A stretch of DNA of 64,000 bases, taken from Nitrosomonas supralitoralis. Its GTDB lineage: Bacteria > Pseudomonadota > Gammaproteobacteria > Burkholderiales > Nitrosomonadaceae. Shown one piece after another: positions 33,945 to 44,691 of this stretch. The stretch is from the NCBI RefSeq assembly GCF_003011925.2, contig NZ_PXXU01000016.1:1-64000 (forward strand), in the 5' to 3' direction. Within the stretch, counting starts at the first letter, position 1. The number at the start of each line of letters is the position of its first letter. Below the pieces are notes generated by a model. The model had not been told where the DNA came from, made no database searches, and was given only the letters and a program-made list of their open reading frames with translations. The position numbers and the translations under genes are program-made.

Positions 33945-34925
33945 ATGTTTGAAAGTTTAAAAAATCTGTTAAAACATTTTACAGGCAGTCAAGAATCAAC
34001 TTCAGCTACTCAAGGCAACAGCACTCAAGAAGCAAAAACAACTTCATCAACTGCGGATGCGGGCAACGTTCAATACATCACTCTGGGTCAATTCAATTTG
34101 GGTCTCGGCTCCATTGGACCTGACAATCGCAAGGATATTGATCAGAATGTTTTAAATCAAATGTATCGTGCCATTGCATCGGGCTTATTTAATGTTCCGG
34201 TAAATAACTCCGTACCAGAAATATGTGTTGATGGTCGTACCAATAAAAGTGGTTATCGTAAAAGTGCTCCGTGTGCAGCCGGAGGCACATTAAGCATAGT
34301 GTACGGCAGCGATCTCGGAAGCAACTCGCTCGCCGCTGACATCAACGAAGTGCAATTAACCACACAAACCATTAACAAGCTTCAAGAAAAAGGGCGCCAA
34401 ACTGGCGTACATGGAGATGATCATAGTGACTGCGGCTGCGGCGCATGCTCCAAAGCACCGACGATATATCAACATATCACAGAACGCATCAATGATCTCG
34501 CATCATTGACCAATCAGTTGGGCATCAATATAACCGAATCAGAAAAAGAATCAATTGTTCAACAAGCCAAGAATCGTTTAAGCCAAGCGGATTTTTTTGC
34601 GGAAAACAGAGCATCCGTAGTACAAGCAGCTCAGGATACTGGTGCTGATTATGAAGAATTAGTAGGACAGCACAATGAATTAGGTATTGCAATAAATACG
34701 CGTACTGGTACAACTGTGGATCGTTCTGCTATTCGTTCGAAATACGGACCACAATACGACATGTTTGTAGTTGACGCATGGACTTTTGGCAATGCGGCAA
34801 AAGATATCAATTCAACTGGCAATGAAGCGGACGAACAACGCATCGCCAAAGCAATTACTTTGCAAAACGTTGCCACCGCATCAATTCTGGGTCATGGCTC
34901 TTTGCCCATTATCCCAATCGCATAA
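33945..34925 (+). CDS. Possible carbonic-anhydrase-like protein (beta/zeta-type metal motif)
   Basis: A 326-residue soluble protein. After a Ser/Thr-rich linker (about 12-40) comes a domain with EICVDGRTN (Cys94-x-Asp96-x-Arg98) and GVHGDDHSDCGCGAC (His156, His160, Cys163, Cys165, Cys168). CxDxR followed by HxxC is the zinc site of beta-carbonic anhydrases. The CVDGR...AGG...HGDDH...CGAC order also recalls the cadmium (zeta) carbonic anhydrase repeat of diatoms. The remaining C-terminal 150 residues are helical and unassigned. No signal peptide is seen. If real, it would supply bicarbonate for autotrophic carbon fixation. Family assignment rests on motif spacing by eye and needs a profile search. 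Confidence 0.5.
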   Translation: MFESLKNLLKHFTGSQESTSATQGNSTQEAKTTSSTADAGNVQYITLGQFNLGLGSIGPDNRKDIDQNVLNQMYRAIASGLFNVPVNNSVPEICVDGRTNKSGYRKSAPCAAGGTLSIVYGSDLGSNSLAADINEVQLTTQTINKLQEKGRQTGVHGDDHSDCGCGACSKAPTIYQHITERINDLASLTNQLGINITESEKESIVQQAKNRLSQADFFAENRASVVQAAQDTGADYEELVGQHNELGIAINTRTGTTVDRSAIRSKYGPQYDMFVVDAWTFGNAAKDINSTGNEADEQRIAKAITLQNVATASILGHGSLPIIPIA

Positions 34926-34981
34926 TCTGTGTATTCAGTCAATTATCACCCAGACTGACTCAACTATCTCGAAATAGACGA

Positions 34982-35002
34982 CCCCGTGGCGATACCACGG
35001 GG
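34982..35002. terminator. Hairpin between convergent genes
   Basis: 8-bp stem CCCCGTGG / CCACGGGG with a 5-base loop, 57 bases after the stop of the 33945 gene. No T-run follows on either strand, so it may not be a full intrinsic terminator. Confidence 0.5.
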
Positions 35003-35110
35003 ATTCGCAAATTGATACTGCTACGCTTTGCGCTTTACTCTTTTATCAATCCAGAATAAAGCGAAATATGTTTGTGGAGCTGCGAGTATGTGGCCTAGGT
35101 TCTGCACAAC

Positions 35111-35560
35111 TTACACTCGTTCCGGTAAATCCAGAATAGCCTCGGCATTACTCCTTGAAAATACTTTCTCGGCTGCTTGCTGCCATGGCAGCCAGATATA
35201 ATTCAAATGCTCTCTGGCAGAAATCTTTATCGCCCTCACATCGGGCAAGCACAAACCAAATACATGCTCAGTATTGAATCTAACATCAGGTCCATAGCGC
35301 CAGCGCCATTCCTGGTAAATTTCGTATCGATTTTCAATCTGCCAGTTGGTCAACACATAGCCGGCAGAACTTAACCCGGTCTCTTCAAATACTTCCCGCA
35401 TCGCAGTCTGAAGTAGTGTTTCACCGGAATCCTGGCTGCCTGTAACCGATTGCCAGTAACCTGGATGATCCGCACGTTCTAATAATAATACTTGCAAATC
35501 CACTGTATGGATAATAACCAGAACGGAAACCGGAATCTTGAACATTGATTCAACGGTCAC
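35111..35560 (-). CDS. nudB: Dihydroneopterin triphosphate diphosphatase NudB
   Basis: A 149-residue Nudix hydrolase. The Nudix box is [23 protein letters not shown] (GX5EX7REUXEEXGU pattern). The protein starts [13 protein letters not shown] and ends in a [13 protein letters not shown] segment, typical of NudB. It removes pyrophosphate from dihydroneopterin triphosphate in folate synthesis. The start overlaps the aspS stop by 4 bases (35557-35560). The order fmdB-type gene, aspS, nudB is widespread in betaproteobacteria, which supports the name. Confidence 0.85.
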   Translation of the reverse strand: MTVESMFKIPVSVLVIIHTVDLQVLLLERADHPGYWQSVTGSQDSGETLLQTAMREVFEETGLSSAGYVLTNWQIENRYEIYQEWRWRYGPDVRFNTEHVFGLCLPDVRAIKISAREHLNYIWLPWQQAAEKVFSRSNAEAILDLPERV

Positions 35561-37356
35561 CCACTACTTGATTTAGTTTCAATTTGGCGTAAACGAATAT
35601 TGAGCTCTCTCAATTGTTTTTCATCGACAGTGCTGGGCGCATGAGTCAACAAGCACTGCGCACGTTGGGTTTTAGGAAAAGCAATGACGTCGCGGATTGA
35701 TTCTGAGCCAGTCATCATGGTTAAAATACGATCCAGGCCGAACGCAATGCCACCATGCGGTGGTGCACCATATTGAAGCGCTTCTAACAAGAAGCCAAAT
35801 TTTTCTTGCGCTTCTTGTTCAGAAATATTTAAGGCACGAAATACCTTGGATTGGATATCTTGGCGGTGAATCCGTACTGAACCACCACCAATCTCGGAAC
35901 CATTCAGAACCATATCGTAGGCTTTGGAAAGCGCCTTACCGGGGTCGGTTTGGAGGAAATCCTCGTGTCCATCAGCCGGCGATGTGAAGGGATGATGCAA
36001 CGCCTGCCAGCGATTTTCTTCTTCGTTTCGTTCGAACATCGGAAAATCAACCACCCATAACGGCTTCCAGCCGGATTCCGCGTGGCCGTGCTGATGACCA
36101 ATCTTAATACGTAATGCACCCAAAGATTCATTGACGATTTTGGTTCTGTCAGCGCCGAAAAAAATCAAATCACCATCCTGAGCCCTGGTACGAACAAGAA
36201 TGGTTCGAATTATGTCTTCCGGCAGGAATTTCAGAATCGGTGATTGCAGTCCTTCCACCCCTTCGGAAAGCCGATTGACCTTGATATAAGCCAATCCTTT
36301 GGCACCGTAAATTCCAACAAAAGCCGTATAATCATCAATTTCCTTACGCGACAATTCGCCGCCTCTGGGTATGCGCAAAGCCGCCACCCGACCATCCGGT
36401 TTTTCGGCAGCTTCACGAAACACTTTGAAAGGGACTTCCTTCATGGCGTCGGTCAATTCAGTAAATTCCAAGGCAACGCGCAAATCTGGTTTATCCGAGC
36501 CGTATTTGAACATAGCATCGGCATAGGTCAATCGTGGGAATGGATTGGGCAAATCCACATTACTCACATCCTTAAATAAACCGCGCATCATCTCTTCCAT
36601 CAAAGACATGATTTCATTCTCTGAAAGAAATGAAGTTTCAATATCGATCTGCGTGAACTCAGGTTGTCGATCCGCACGCAAATCTTCATCACGAAAGCAA
36701 CGTGTAATCTGATAATAGCGATCAAACCCAGACACCATCAGAAGCTGTTTGAATAATTGCGGCGATTGCGGCAAAGCAAAGAAATGGCCGGCATTCACTC
36801 GTGACGGCACCAGATAATCTCGCGCACCTTCCGGTGTAGACTTAGTCAGCATTGGTGTTTCAATATCCAGAAAACCCTGTCGATCCAGAAATACACGAAC
36901 CGCCATGGCCACTTTATGACGTAAGCGGAGATTCGATTGCATTGCCGGACGGCGCAGATCCAGATAACGATGCTCCAGCCGCACGACTTCACTGATATTG
37001 TCATCATCCATCAAAAACGGAGGCGTCAGTGAACTGTTCAACACTTCGATAGCCGCCACTAGGATCTCTATCTCACCACTGACCAAAGATGTATTAATCG
37101 TTCCTTCAGGTCGTTTTCGTACTCTACCAGTAATTTTCAGTACATATTCATTGCGTATTTTTTCTGCTGTTTGAAACGTATCCACGTTATCAGGATCACA
37201 TACAACCTGCACTAAACCTTCGCGATCACGTAGATCAATGAATATCACTCCTCCATGATCTCTGCGGCGGTGTACCCAGCCAAAAATGGTTACTGTTTTA
37301 TCTAGATATTCGGTATTAATGGCGCCGCAGTAATTTGTACGCATAATTCTGGTCAA
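35557..37356 (-). CDS. aspS: Aspartyl-tRNA synthetase
   Basis: A 599-residue class II synthetase of the bacterial type. The N-terminal OB anticodon-binding domain (about 1-110) has [26 protein letters not shown]. Class II motif 1 includes [21 protein letters not shown] and motif 2 [24 protein letters not shown] insertion domain lies about 290-410, and motif 3 is [23 protein letters not shown]. Length is normal (about 590-600). It charges tRNA-Asp in the cytoplasm. It precedes nudB, with a 4-base overlap. A real ATG at 37356 is near no strong ribosome-binding site. Confidence 0.96.
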   Translation of the reverse strand: MTRIMRTNYCGAINTEYLDKTVTIFGWVHRRRDHGGVIFIDLRDREGLVQVVCDPDNVDTFQTAEKIRNEYVLKITGRVRKRPEGTINTSLVSGEIEILVAAIEVLNSSLTPPFLMDDDNISEVVRLEHRYLDLRRPAMQSNLRLRHKVAMAVRVFLDRQGFLDIETPMLTKSTPEGARDYLVPSRVNAGHFFALPQSPQLFKQLLMVSGFDRYYQITRCFRDEDLRADRQPEFTQIDIETSFLSENEIMSLMEEMMRGLFKDVSNVDLPNPFPRLTYADAMFKYGSDKPDLRVALEFTELTDAMKEVPFKVFREAAEKPDGRVAALRIPRGGELSRKEIDDYTAFVGIYGAKGLAYIKVNRLSEGVEGLQSPILKFLPEDIIRTILVRTRAQDGDLIFFGADRTKIVNESLGALRIKIGHQHGHAESGWKPLWVVDFPMFERNEEENRWQALHHPFTSPADGHEDFLQTDPGKALSKAYDMVLNGSEIGGGSVRIHRQDIQSKVFRALNISEQEAQEKFGFLLEALQYGAPPHGGIAFGLDRILTMMTGSESIRDVIAFPKTQRAQCLLTHAPSTVDEKQLRELNIRLRQIETKSSSG

Positions 37357-37421
37357 TGATCTGAATGGTGAGATTGATGATTCTGGTTTATATCACAGCA
37401 AAATGACGGCGCTCAAGCCAA

Positions 37422-37733
37422 TCAGTCGGCAGTCGCGGTAGTCGCAGGATTGTTCTCTTTTTTTACAGTCGTTTCCGCAGCAGCGGGCATTGCTGATGGC
37501 GTACTTTCAGTACTTTCTTTCGTCGCAGACTTAGCATCCACCGGTTTTGCCTTATTCTTAAAATCAGTAACGTACCAACCGCTGCCTTTTAATTGGAATC
37601 CTGCAGCAGAGATGCGTTTAGAATAGTGACTACTGCCACACGCAGGACATGCAGCAATGGGCGCATCGCTAATCTTTTGCAAATGCTCTTTCTCGGCACC
37701 ACATGAATTGCAAAGATATTCGTAAATAGGCAT
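37422..37733 (-). CDS. FmdB-family zinc-ribbon protein
   Basis: ATG 37733 has TTGGAGG about 6 bases upstream, so it is preferred to the in-frame start at 37748. The product (103 residues) begins MPIYEYLCNSCGAEKEHLQK with the FmdB zinc ribbon: CNSCG and later CPACGSSHYSK. The C-terminal half is a low-complexity Ala/Thr/Ser/Lys tail (ESTPSAMPAAAETTV). FmdB-family proteins are small putative regulators of unknown role, and this one sits in the usual place ahead of aspS. Confidence 0.85.
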   Translation of the reverse strand: MPIYEYLCNSCGAEKEHLQKISDAPIAACPACGSSHYSKRISAAGFQLKGSGWYVTDFKNKAKPVDAKSATKESTESTPSAMPAAAETTVKKENNPATTATAD

Positions 37734-38038
37734 AGAGACCTCCAACAATCCAAAATAGGGAACCGGGTATTATACCTTAACCGGTTTTATTTTAATTATC
37801 CAATCGCCAAGAAACGGAAAATCTTACTTACCGAAACATAATTCTATTTTCCTCAATTGTTGCTGTTGCACATTGTTGCGTGCAATTTGACTTATTGATG
37901 ATGAAATATGTTTCATTTACCCCTACAAAGCGTCAAATCATCAAAACCGACACGTGACTTTATTGGATCAAAATTATATATTATGAACAAAACTGTTTAT
38001 TTATCTACCGAATCGCGCTTATCTTCAGGAAGATTGAC
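37734..38038. other. Divergent region between fmdB-type gene and acnA
   Basis: About 300 bases. It holds the promoters of both units, but no box pair or riboswitch could be supported. AGGAAGATTGAC ahead of ATG 38039 includes a usable ribosome-binding site. Confidence 0.4.
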
Positions 38039-40975
38039 ATGAATCACAATATATTCAACAGCTTGAAAGAATTAACCTTACCCCAAGGAAATCGCGCGAA
38101 ATATTACTCACTCCCAGAATTGGAGAAAAGCGGTGTCGCGAAAATCTCTCGTCTGCCAATTTCGATTCGAATTGTTCTGGAGTCAGTTTTACGCAATTAT
38201 GACAATAAAAAAATCACCGAAGAGCATATTCTCGAATTGGCGAACTGGAAACCGAACGCCCCCCGTGTAGACGAAATACCATTTGTTGTTTCGCGTATTG
38301 TGCTGCAAGACTTTACCGGCGTACCGTTGTTGGTGGATCTCGCTGCCATGCGTAGCGCGGCAGTCAAACTGGGCAAAGACCCCAAGCTGATCGAGCCATT
38401 GGTACCCGTTGATCTGGTAGTGGATCATTCGATTCAGGTCGATCAGTACGGTACTAAAGATGCGCTGAATTACAACATGGAAATTGAGTTTTCACGCAAT
38501 AATGAACGTTATCAATTCATCAAATGGGGAATGCAGGCGTTTGATACTTTCAAGGTAATTCCGCCCGGGATCGGGATCGTACATCAGGTCAATCTGGAAT
38601 ATCTTGCGCGTGGTGTGCATCAAAAAAATGGGCTGATTTACCCGGACACCTTGGTCGGCACCGACTCGCATACTACAATGATCAACGGAATCGGCGTGGT
38701 CGGTTGGGGTGTCGGCGGCATTGAAGCGGAAGCCGGCATGCTGGGACAACCAGTTTATTTTCTCACGCCGGATGTAGTCGGCGTCAATCTCACCGGTCAG
38801 CTACGCGAAGGAGTTACCGCAACCGATCTGGTGCTGACGATCACCGAAATGCTGCGCAAATCCAATGTAGTCGGAAAATTTGTTGAGTTTTTTGGCGAAG
38901 GGACCGCCTCGTTAACATTGCCCGATCGTGCCACCATCGCCAATATGGCGCCGGAATATGGTGCCACGATGGGTTTTTTTCCAGTCGATGATGTCACCGT
39001 CAAATACTTCAAAGGCACAGGACGCAATGACTTAGAAATCAATGCATTCCAAAACTATTTCCAGGCACAGCAAATGTATGGCATTCCCCGCAAAGGCGAC
39101 ATTGACTATACTAGCGAACTGACGCTCGATCTTAACTCGGTTACGCCATCACTGGCTGGCCCTAAACGGCCGCAGGATCGGATTGAATTAGGAGCGATCA
39201 AATCCAAATTTACCGAGCTCTTCAGCAAGCCCGCAAAAGAGAGCGGTTACGGCAAACAAGATCACGATCTAAATCAGCGTTATTTGACACGCAGCAGCCG
39301 CGATCAGGATCCGGAGGTGTGTACCCAGATTGATTCCTGCGATCCAAATGAGAGCCGATTGGCACCGCCCGGTGCCGTTCAAGCACCGAGAGAGGATAGA
39401 GCTGCCACAGCAGAACACAGCGCAGCCCCTCCTGTCGAGCGCCGTATGGTTTCTCGCAACGTCGCCGAAATGACTGGTAACCGACCAACACCCGATCCGA
39501 TTGATTTCTCTCCGCATAAATTAAATGGTTTCTCGGTAGAATTAGGTCATGGTGATATCCTGATTGCCGCCATTACGTCCTGCACCAACACCTCCAATCC
39601 CAGCGTGTTGCTCGCCGCTGGATTGCTAGCCAAAAAAGCCGTCGAAAAGGGATTGTCGGTCAAACATCATATTAAAACTTCACTGGCACCGGGTTCACGC
39701 GTAGTTACCGATTATCTGACCGTTACCGGACTGTTACCTTATCTGGAGCAATTGGGTTTTAGTCTGGTCGGCTACGGTTGCACCACCTGTATCGGCAACA
39801 CCGGACCTTTGGCAGAACCAATTGAAGAAACCATCGTCAAGAACGATCTGGTTTGTGCCGCGGTGTTATCTGGAAATCGTAATTTCGAAGCACGCATTCA
39901 TTCGAATATCCACGCCAATTTTTTAGCATCTCCACCGTTGGTAGTAGCCTACGCCATCGCGGGTTCTGTGCTGAAAGACCTCACAGTAGAACCAATAGGC
40001 ATCGGTAAAAACAATCAGCCAGTTTGGCTTAAAGATATCTGGCCCAGCAGCGCAGAAATTCATGCACTGATGAAATTTGCCACGAATGCAGATACCTTCC
40101 GAGAACTCTATAGCAACCTTACTAAGAATCACGACTTGTGGAATAAAGTCACTACATTCACAGGACAAACCTACAATTGGCCGCAATCCACTTATATCGC
40201 AGAGCCGCCTTTCTTTGAGAATTTCTCGCTACAACCGGCAGTCTCCAGCGGCAGCAATGATATCAAGAATAGCTTTGCATTGGGAGTATTCGGAGATTCT
40301 GTCACAACGGATCATATCAGCCCGGCAGGCACAATCAAGGATATTTCTCCCGCTGGCCGATATCTACAGGAACACGATGTCAACAAGGCGGACTTTAACA
40401 GCTACGGCGCGCGCCGTGGCAACCACGAAGTAATGATGCGCGGCACCTTCGCCAATGTGCGTATCAGAAACTTGATGGTACCCGGTAGTGAAGGTGGTGT
40501 CACGCTCTATCAGGGCAAACCGGACGCAGCACCAGAGCAAATGAGTATTTATGATGCCGCAATGAAATACCAAGCGCAAGGTATTCCCACAGTTGTTTTT
40601 GGCGGCAAGGAATATGGTACCGGCTCAAGCCGTGATTGGGCTGCCAAGGGAACGCAACTTCTGGGCGTCAAGGCCGTTATCGCCACGAGCTTTGAGCGCA
40701 TTCACCGCAGCAACCTGATCGGCATGGGCGTTCTGCCACTGCAATTCAAAGACAACGACAGCATTGATACTCTCGGCATTAAAGGCGACGAGCTATTCGA
40801 TATTTCAGGATTGGACAACATCCAACCACAGAAAGATGTAACTCTAGTGATACGAAGAAAGGACGGCAATACCCAATCGGTGCAACTATTGTGCCGTATT
40901 GATACTACGATTGAAGTCGATTATTACAAGCATGGCGGTATTTTGCCCTATGTGCTGAGGGAGCTGATGGCTTAA
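38039..40975 (+). CDS. acnA: Aconitate hydratase AcnA with an extra in-frame segment
   Basis: A 978-residue aconitase of the AcnA/IRP type (usual about 890-910). It interconverts citrate and isocitrate in the citric acid cycle. The 4Fe-4S ligands are in [15 protein letters not shown] and [13 protein letters not shown]; the substrate-binding loop is [17 protein letters not shown], and [21 protein letters not shown] is typical. The excess is one block at about residues 408-480 ([11 protein letters not shown]...NRPTPD) just before the domain holding SCTN. It is polar, rich in Arg, Ala, Pro and Glu, with two Cys, and unlike any aconitase segment I know. The flanks ([24 protein letters not shown]) are normal. 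The gene stands alone, next to an island. Confidence 0.92.
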   Translation: MNHNIFNSLKELTLPQGNRAKYYSLPELEKSGVAKISRLPISIRIVLESVLRNYDNKKITEEHILELANWKPNAPRVDEIPFVVSRIVLQDFTGVPLLVDLAAMRSAAVKLGKDPKLIEPLVPVDLVVDHSIQVDQYGTKDALNYNMEIEFSRNNERYQFIKWGMQAFDTFKVIPPGIGIVHQVNLEYLARGVHQKNGLIYPDTLVGTDSHTTMINGIGVVGWGVGGIEAEAGMLGQPVYFLTPDVVGVNLTGQLREGVTATDLVLTITEMLRKSNVVGKFVEFFGEGTASLTLPDRATIANMAPEYGATMGFFPVDDVTVKYFKGTGRNDLEINAFQNYFQAQQMYGIPRKGDIDYTSELTLDLNSVTPSLAGPKRPQDRIELGAIKSKFTELFSKPAKESGYGKQDHDLNQRYLTRSSRDQDPEVCTQIDSCDPNESRLAPPGAVQAPREDRAATAEHSAAPPVERRMVSRNVAEMTGNRPTPDPIDFSPHKLNGFSVELGHGDILIAAITSCTNTSNPSVLLAAGLLAKKAVEKGLSVKHHIKTSLAPGSRVVTDYLTVTGLLPYLEQLGFSLVGYGCTTCIGNTGPLAEPIEETIVKNDLVCAAVLSGNRNFEARIHSNIHANFLASPPLVVAYAIAGSVLKDLTVEPIGIGKNNQPVWLKDIWPSSAEIHALMKFATNADTFRELYSNLTKNHDLWNKVTTFTGQTYNWPQSTYIAEPPFFENFSLQPAVSSGSNDIKNSFALGVFGDSVTTDHISPAGTIKDISPAGRYLQEHDVNKADFNSYGARRGNHEVMMRGTFANVRIRNLMVPGSEGGVTLYQGKPDAAPEQMSIYDAAMKYQAQGIPTVVFGGKEYGTGSSRDWAAKGTQLLGVKAVIATSFERIHRSNLIGMGVLPLQFKDNDSIDTLGIKGDELFDISGLDNIQPQKDVTLVIRRKDGNTQSVQLLCRIDTTIEVDYYKHGGILPYVLRELMA

Positions 40976-41523
40976 GCAATCTATCTCGTTACAGAACAAA
41001 TAGTTATTGAATGCTTCTGATTGTATGACATATGGAACGTTCTACAATGAAATAGTTGGAGGTGGCCCAATATATAACCTAGTTGATAGGATTTTTAAAA
41101 CTCTCGCGGATTCAATTTCGAAGTGCAACGCCTAACGGTGATTTGGTGTAGCGAATCGTCTTTCCGTAGAATACTTCAAAGTATGCAACAAATTCTGCGA
41201 TTATTGCAGCTCAATTTAATTGAAAAACGTGACCTCATGGCTTTATTGCGTGGGGATCCACTCATAGATGAAAATGCTAACAACTACCAGATAAACTTGG
41301 TGTGAAAGTTAACGGGATAGTAGTGATTTCCAATCAGGTCTGCTGTATAGGAACCACTACCCTGTTTTATTTGCGGATCATTCCCTAGCTATCTAGTCCT
41401 CTGCGCTGCGCCTACCTGCCAACCCACCCAATCCATAATTAATACTCAGTGTCAGTGGTGCGCTAACAGATAACCGGCGCTTACATCGTCAGATTTCACC
41501 CAATCCATAATTAGTACTCAGTG
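40976..41523. other. Junction zone between acnA and the nuclease island
   Basis: About 550 bases with an IS4-type transposase scrap (41123-41305) and a 37-bp direct repeat (41425-41461 and 41497-41533). No intact gene. It marks the left border of the acquired block. Confidence 0.5.
41123..41305 (+). pseudogene. C-terminal scrap of an IS4-type transposase
   Basis: The 60-codon frame ends QILRLLQLNLIEKRDLMALL then RGDPLIDENANNYQINLV. The NL(I/F)EKRDLMALLRG segment is how several IS4-family transposases finish. No upstream transposase domain remains and the start codon is arbitrary. Assignment from memory only. Confidence 0.4.
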
Positions 41524-41533
41524 TCAGTGGTGC
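41425..41533. repeat. 37-bp direct repeat pair at the island edge
   Basis: CACCCAATCCATAATT followed by A/G-TACTCAGTGTCAGTGGTGC occurs at 41425-41461 and 41497-41533 with one difference, 72 bases apart. The second copy contains the stop codon and last codons of the AddA-like gene. It could be a duplicated 3' end, an insertion scar or a recombination site. No copy was found at the right edge. Confidence 0.7.
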
Positions 41534-44500
41534 TGTAACACCACCTCTCCCCTTCTAATCCAGTTAATCCCCATGCCCAATACGTTATGCCCCATGCTCC
41601 GCAGCAATGTTGCATAGCATTCCAGTTGTGGCCGGTAATTATTGAATGCCAGTTCCGGTTCATCAACTTGGTCAGACTTGTGCTCAATAATCCAAATGCC
41701 ACCATCTGTTTCCAGCACCAGGTCGGTGGTCCCGGATACCACGGAACCGTTATCATCAATTCCCAGTAGCGGGAGTTCCCGATGCACCGCCGTGGCTGAA
41801 AAGCGATCCGTCATCCAACGCTCGAAGCTCGTAACGCTATTAATAATATTGGACACATCACCGTCACTTATCTCAACACCGGCAATAGTAGATGGCTTCC
41901 CACCGAGTTCAGCGTTTACACCAAGCACTTCGAAGCAACGGTGCAGAAAGGTACCGAGCGTCGTACCGGCGAGCTCGATCTCGAGTTCCAACCCTTCGTG
42001 GTATCTGATTGACTCCAAAGGTGTCCTGGCTGTCTCCGTGCTTTGGACACTATCGAGTCCCGAAGGCACTACACTGTCCGGGATCAATCCATCCGGAACG
42101 ACTCCGCGCTGTATCGCCCTGCGACCGATGGTGGCCAACACCACTGGGGTTGTACCGTCACCAACACCAAAATCGTCTGGAAGCTCGGATGCGCCTTCGC
42201 CGATCAAACACGGGAAGGACGTATCGCCAACGGTAATTGTCGCGGCTTGAGGCGACACGGTGGTCTCTGCGGCCAGAATCGACCAGTAAGCCAGTCCGTC
42301 CTTACCTGCCAAATAGCTCGGCCATTCCAGCACCAGTTTTTCCCGTGCTCTGGTGATGGCGACATAGATCAATCGTCTGGATTCGAGCTCGGTGGCAAGT
42401 CCAAGATCTCCCAGGAACTGATCGTCAGACTCGGGGGCGGAAAATTTGGGGGAATACTCAATCTGCGCTTTCTCGATGAGCTCAGACAGATCCTCAAAGG
42501 TGCTGTATCCCAGCACCATGTTGGGCAATCTCGGGCTCAGACTCTTATCCATGCCACACACAAAAACCACGGGCCATTCTCGGCCTTTTGAGCTGTGCCA
42601 AGTGACCAACTGAATGGCATCTTCATCGATGACACGCGGGTCAGGCTGATTATTCTTATCCTTCTGCTCAACCTTGGCATTCAGCCAGGCCAGGAAGCTT
42701 TGAATGCCGGAACCGTGGTAACCGCCACTGGCGAGCGCCTCACGATTGGCATCCATGAATTCGCCAGCCTCCGCCTGCAAACGAAGCAGATTCGCCCGAG
42801 ACTGGTCGGCGTCCGGCCATACAGACACCACATCAAAGAGACTGAGCGCGGCAAAGGTATCGGCCACCAATGCAAACAGGGTACGGTCTTTGATATTACT
42901 TGCCAGCACATCCAGTCGAGCCAATACCGGGTCAACGATCCTTCCATCGATAATCAGCTGTACTAAGGCTGTTTTCAGATCGAGACTGCCTAGTTCGGTG
43001 ACAGCTAGGTACAACGCTGCATGACGATCCGAGGGGTTGGCGACATAAGCCATTGCCTGACAGGCGAGCTGAACCACACGCGAGGAATACCAACCATCCT
43101 CCTGCAGCCTTACGCGAAGTCCCTGGGCTCGCAATACATCAGCATATTCGGCCAACATCTTATGGGTGGGGCAGAGAACCGCGATATCCCCGCCGCGCAG
43201 CCTACGACGCTGTTTTGTGCGTCGATCCATAATTGGCTGGGCAGAGTCTTCCAGCAGCGTCTTCAGACGATCGCCAACGGATAGTGCTCTAACCGCGTGT
43301 TGCCTCTTTTTGGCCTTTACCGCAAAATCAATCAGTTCGATCGGCTCTTGGGTACTTTCAGCACCCTGTGGTGCCAGTGGAACGTACTCATCGCCGAACA
43401 AGCCGGGACCAACCGCATTGATAAAATGCATCAGGTTTGGCTGGGATCGCCAGTTACTGGTTAACGGCTTGGCGACATCCTGGTTTTGACGTATCAGCGC
43501 ATCGAATAAGCGCGGATCAGCGCCCTGGAATCCCATAATCGCCTGCTTCAAGTCTCCGACTGTGACCGTCGGCACACCGGCGCCTTTCAGTTGCCACAGC
43601 AGGGCAAACTGAAGCGGGTTGGTATCTTGAAATTCATCCACGACCAGGCAGTCGATACGCTGCACCAGGGTGTTCAACACATCCGGGCGATTGCGAAGCA
43701 TTTCCGCCGCCATGGCGATCATATCGCCGTAATCGACCAGCCCGGCTTCACGCTTGGCTTGCGCATAATGAACCAGCACTTCCTGCCCGGCTGCTATGAG
43801 GGACTCAATATGCAACACTGCCTGCTCAAGCGGACCCGGGTGCGTTGGCAACGCATCGGCGGCTTCAATAACGGCATCGGCCAAATCATCATAGCCATCG
43901 GGTAACTGGCCACTCCGCTTGGATTTACGCAGTGCGCGCAACTCCTTCCACAACTTCCAATCGGCACTCAAAACACCCGCAGTTGAGGCGCTTATCAGAT
44001 TTCGGTAATCACGTTGGAATTCCTTATACGCCGTTGCGCTATTACCGAACTCTCTGGCCAAATTCTCGGGAAATGCTTCCAGAAGACGGCTTACTACCTG
44101 CTGCAATCGCGCAGTCAGTTGTTCGCCATCTCCCGTAATGCCATAGCGTTCTCTGATCCATTTGGAAGCAAACTCTGAGTACGTATCGCTCTCTTCTGAC
44201 CAACCTGCAGACCGAAGCAGCATAACGATCCTCAGCAGATCATCACGAAAAAGTTCTTCAGCACTCTTTTGTGAATTGAAATCATAGCTGTAGCCAAACT
44301 TGAGCAGATTTGACGTGATGACATCCGCTTTTTCGGTTCGCGCCAACGCCAATCGGATGAGCGTGTTTTCTTCATCCTCATTTAGCAGTCGAGGCCTGGG
44401 GGATAAGCCTGCGTCGAAGGCAAACTCAGTCAGTAATCTCAAACCGAAACCGTGAATCGTGGAGATATAGGCCTGATCCAATTTCAAGGCATCTTCCAAG

Positions 44501-44691
44501 CGCCCGAGACTGAGCAGCTTCGCGCGAATGCGTTCACGCAGTTCTGCAGCAGCGGCTTCGGTGAATGTCACCGCCACAATTCGTTCAGGCGCAATGAGCC
44601 CTTCCACCACCCAGTCACCTAGCTGCTGTTGAATGGTATAGGTCTTACCAGAGCCTGCCCCGGCAGGAATTATCGTCAATGCTGGCAACAT
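41524..44691 (-). CDS. AddA-like UvrD-family helicase with C-terminal nuclease domain
   Basis: A 1055-residue superfamily 1 helicase. Walker A is IPAGAGSGKTYTI (10-17), followed by AVTFTEAAAAELRERIR (Ia). The DExQ motif is VVDEFQDTNPLQFALL, motif IV SNWRSQPNLM, and motif VI IYVAITRAREKLVL. The C-terminal PD-(D/E)xK nuclease has GTTDLVLETD (Asp990), IIEHKSD (Glu1003, Lys1005) and QLECY (1022-1026). This is the domain order of AddA/RecB (usual about 1200). Its start shares a base with the stop of the AddB-like gene (TAATG), so the two subunits are made together. Likely role: processive unwinding and degradation of double-strand ends, here recruited into a five-gene island. Confidence 0.87.
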   Translation of the reverse strand: MLPALTIIPAGAGSGKTYTIQQQLGDWVVEGLIAPERIVAVTFTEAAAAELRERIRAKLLSLGRLEDALKLDQAYISTIHGFGLRLLTEFAFDAGLSPRPRLLNEDEENTLIRLALARTEKADVITSNLLKFGYSYDFNSQKSAEELFRDDLLRIVMLLRSAGWSEESDTYSEFASKWIRERYGITGDGEQLTARLQQVVSRLLEAFPENLAREFGNSATAYKEFQRDYRNLISASTAGVLSADWKLWKELRALRKSKRSGQLPDGYDDLADAVIEAADALPTHPGPLEQAVLHIESLIAAGQEVLVHYAQAKREAGLVDYGDMIAMAAEMLRNRPDVLNTLVQRIDCLVVDEFQDTNPLQFALLWQLKGAGVPTVTVGDLKQAIMGFQGADPRLFDALIRQNQDVAKPLTSNWRSQPNLMHFINAVGPGLFGDEYVPLAPQGAESTQEPIELIDFAVKAKKRQHAVRALSVGDRLKTLLEDSAQPIMDRRTKQRRRLRGGDIAVLCPTHKMLAEYADVLRAQGLRVRLQEDGWYSSRVVQLACQAMAYVANPSDRHAALYLAVTELGSLDLKTALVQLIIDGRIVDPVLARLDVLASNIKDRTLFALVADTFAALSLFDVVSVWPDADQSRANLLRLQAEAGEFMDANREALASGGYHGSGIQSFLAWLNAKVEQKDKNNQPDPRVIDEDAIQLVTWHSSKGREWPVVFVCGMDKSLSPRLPNMVLGYSTFEDLSELIEKAQIEYSPKFSAPESDDQFLGDLGLATELESRRLIYVAITRAREKLVLEWPSYLAGKDGLAYWSILAAETTVSPQAATITVGDTSFPCLIGEGASELPDDFGVGDGTTPVVLATIGRRAIQRGVVPDGLIPDSVVPSGLDSVQSTETARTPLESIRYHEGLELEIELAGTTLGTFLHRCFEVLGVNAELGGKPSTIAGVEISDGDVSNIINSVTSFERWMTDRFSATAVHRELPLLGIDDNGSVVSGTTDLVLETDGGIWIIEHKSDQVDEPELAFNNYRPQLECYATLLRSMGHNVLGMGINWIRRGEVVLQHH

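Noticed and set aside
41425-41533. CRISPR-like repeat
   Set aside because: Only two copies with one 35-base gap, inside or next to coding sequence; no cas genes in the window.
42043-42591. Long plus-strand frames antisense to the AddA-like gene
   Set aside because: The minus-strand frame has clear helicase motifs; the antisense frames arise from its higher G+C.
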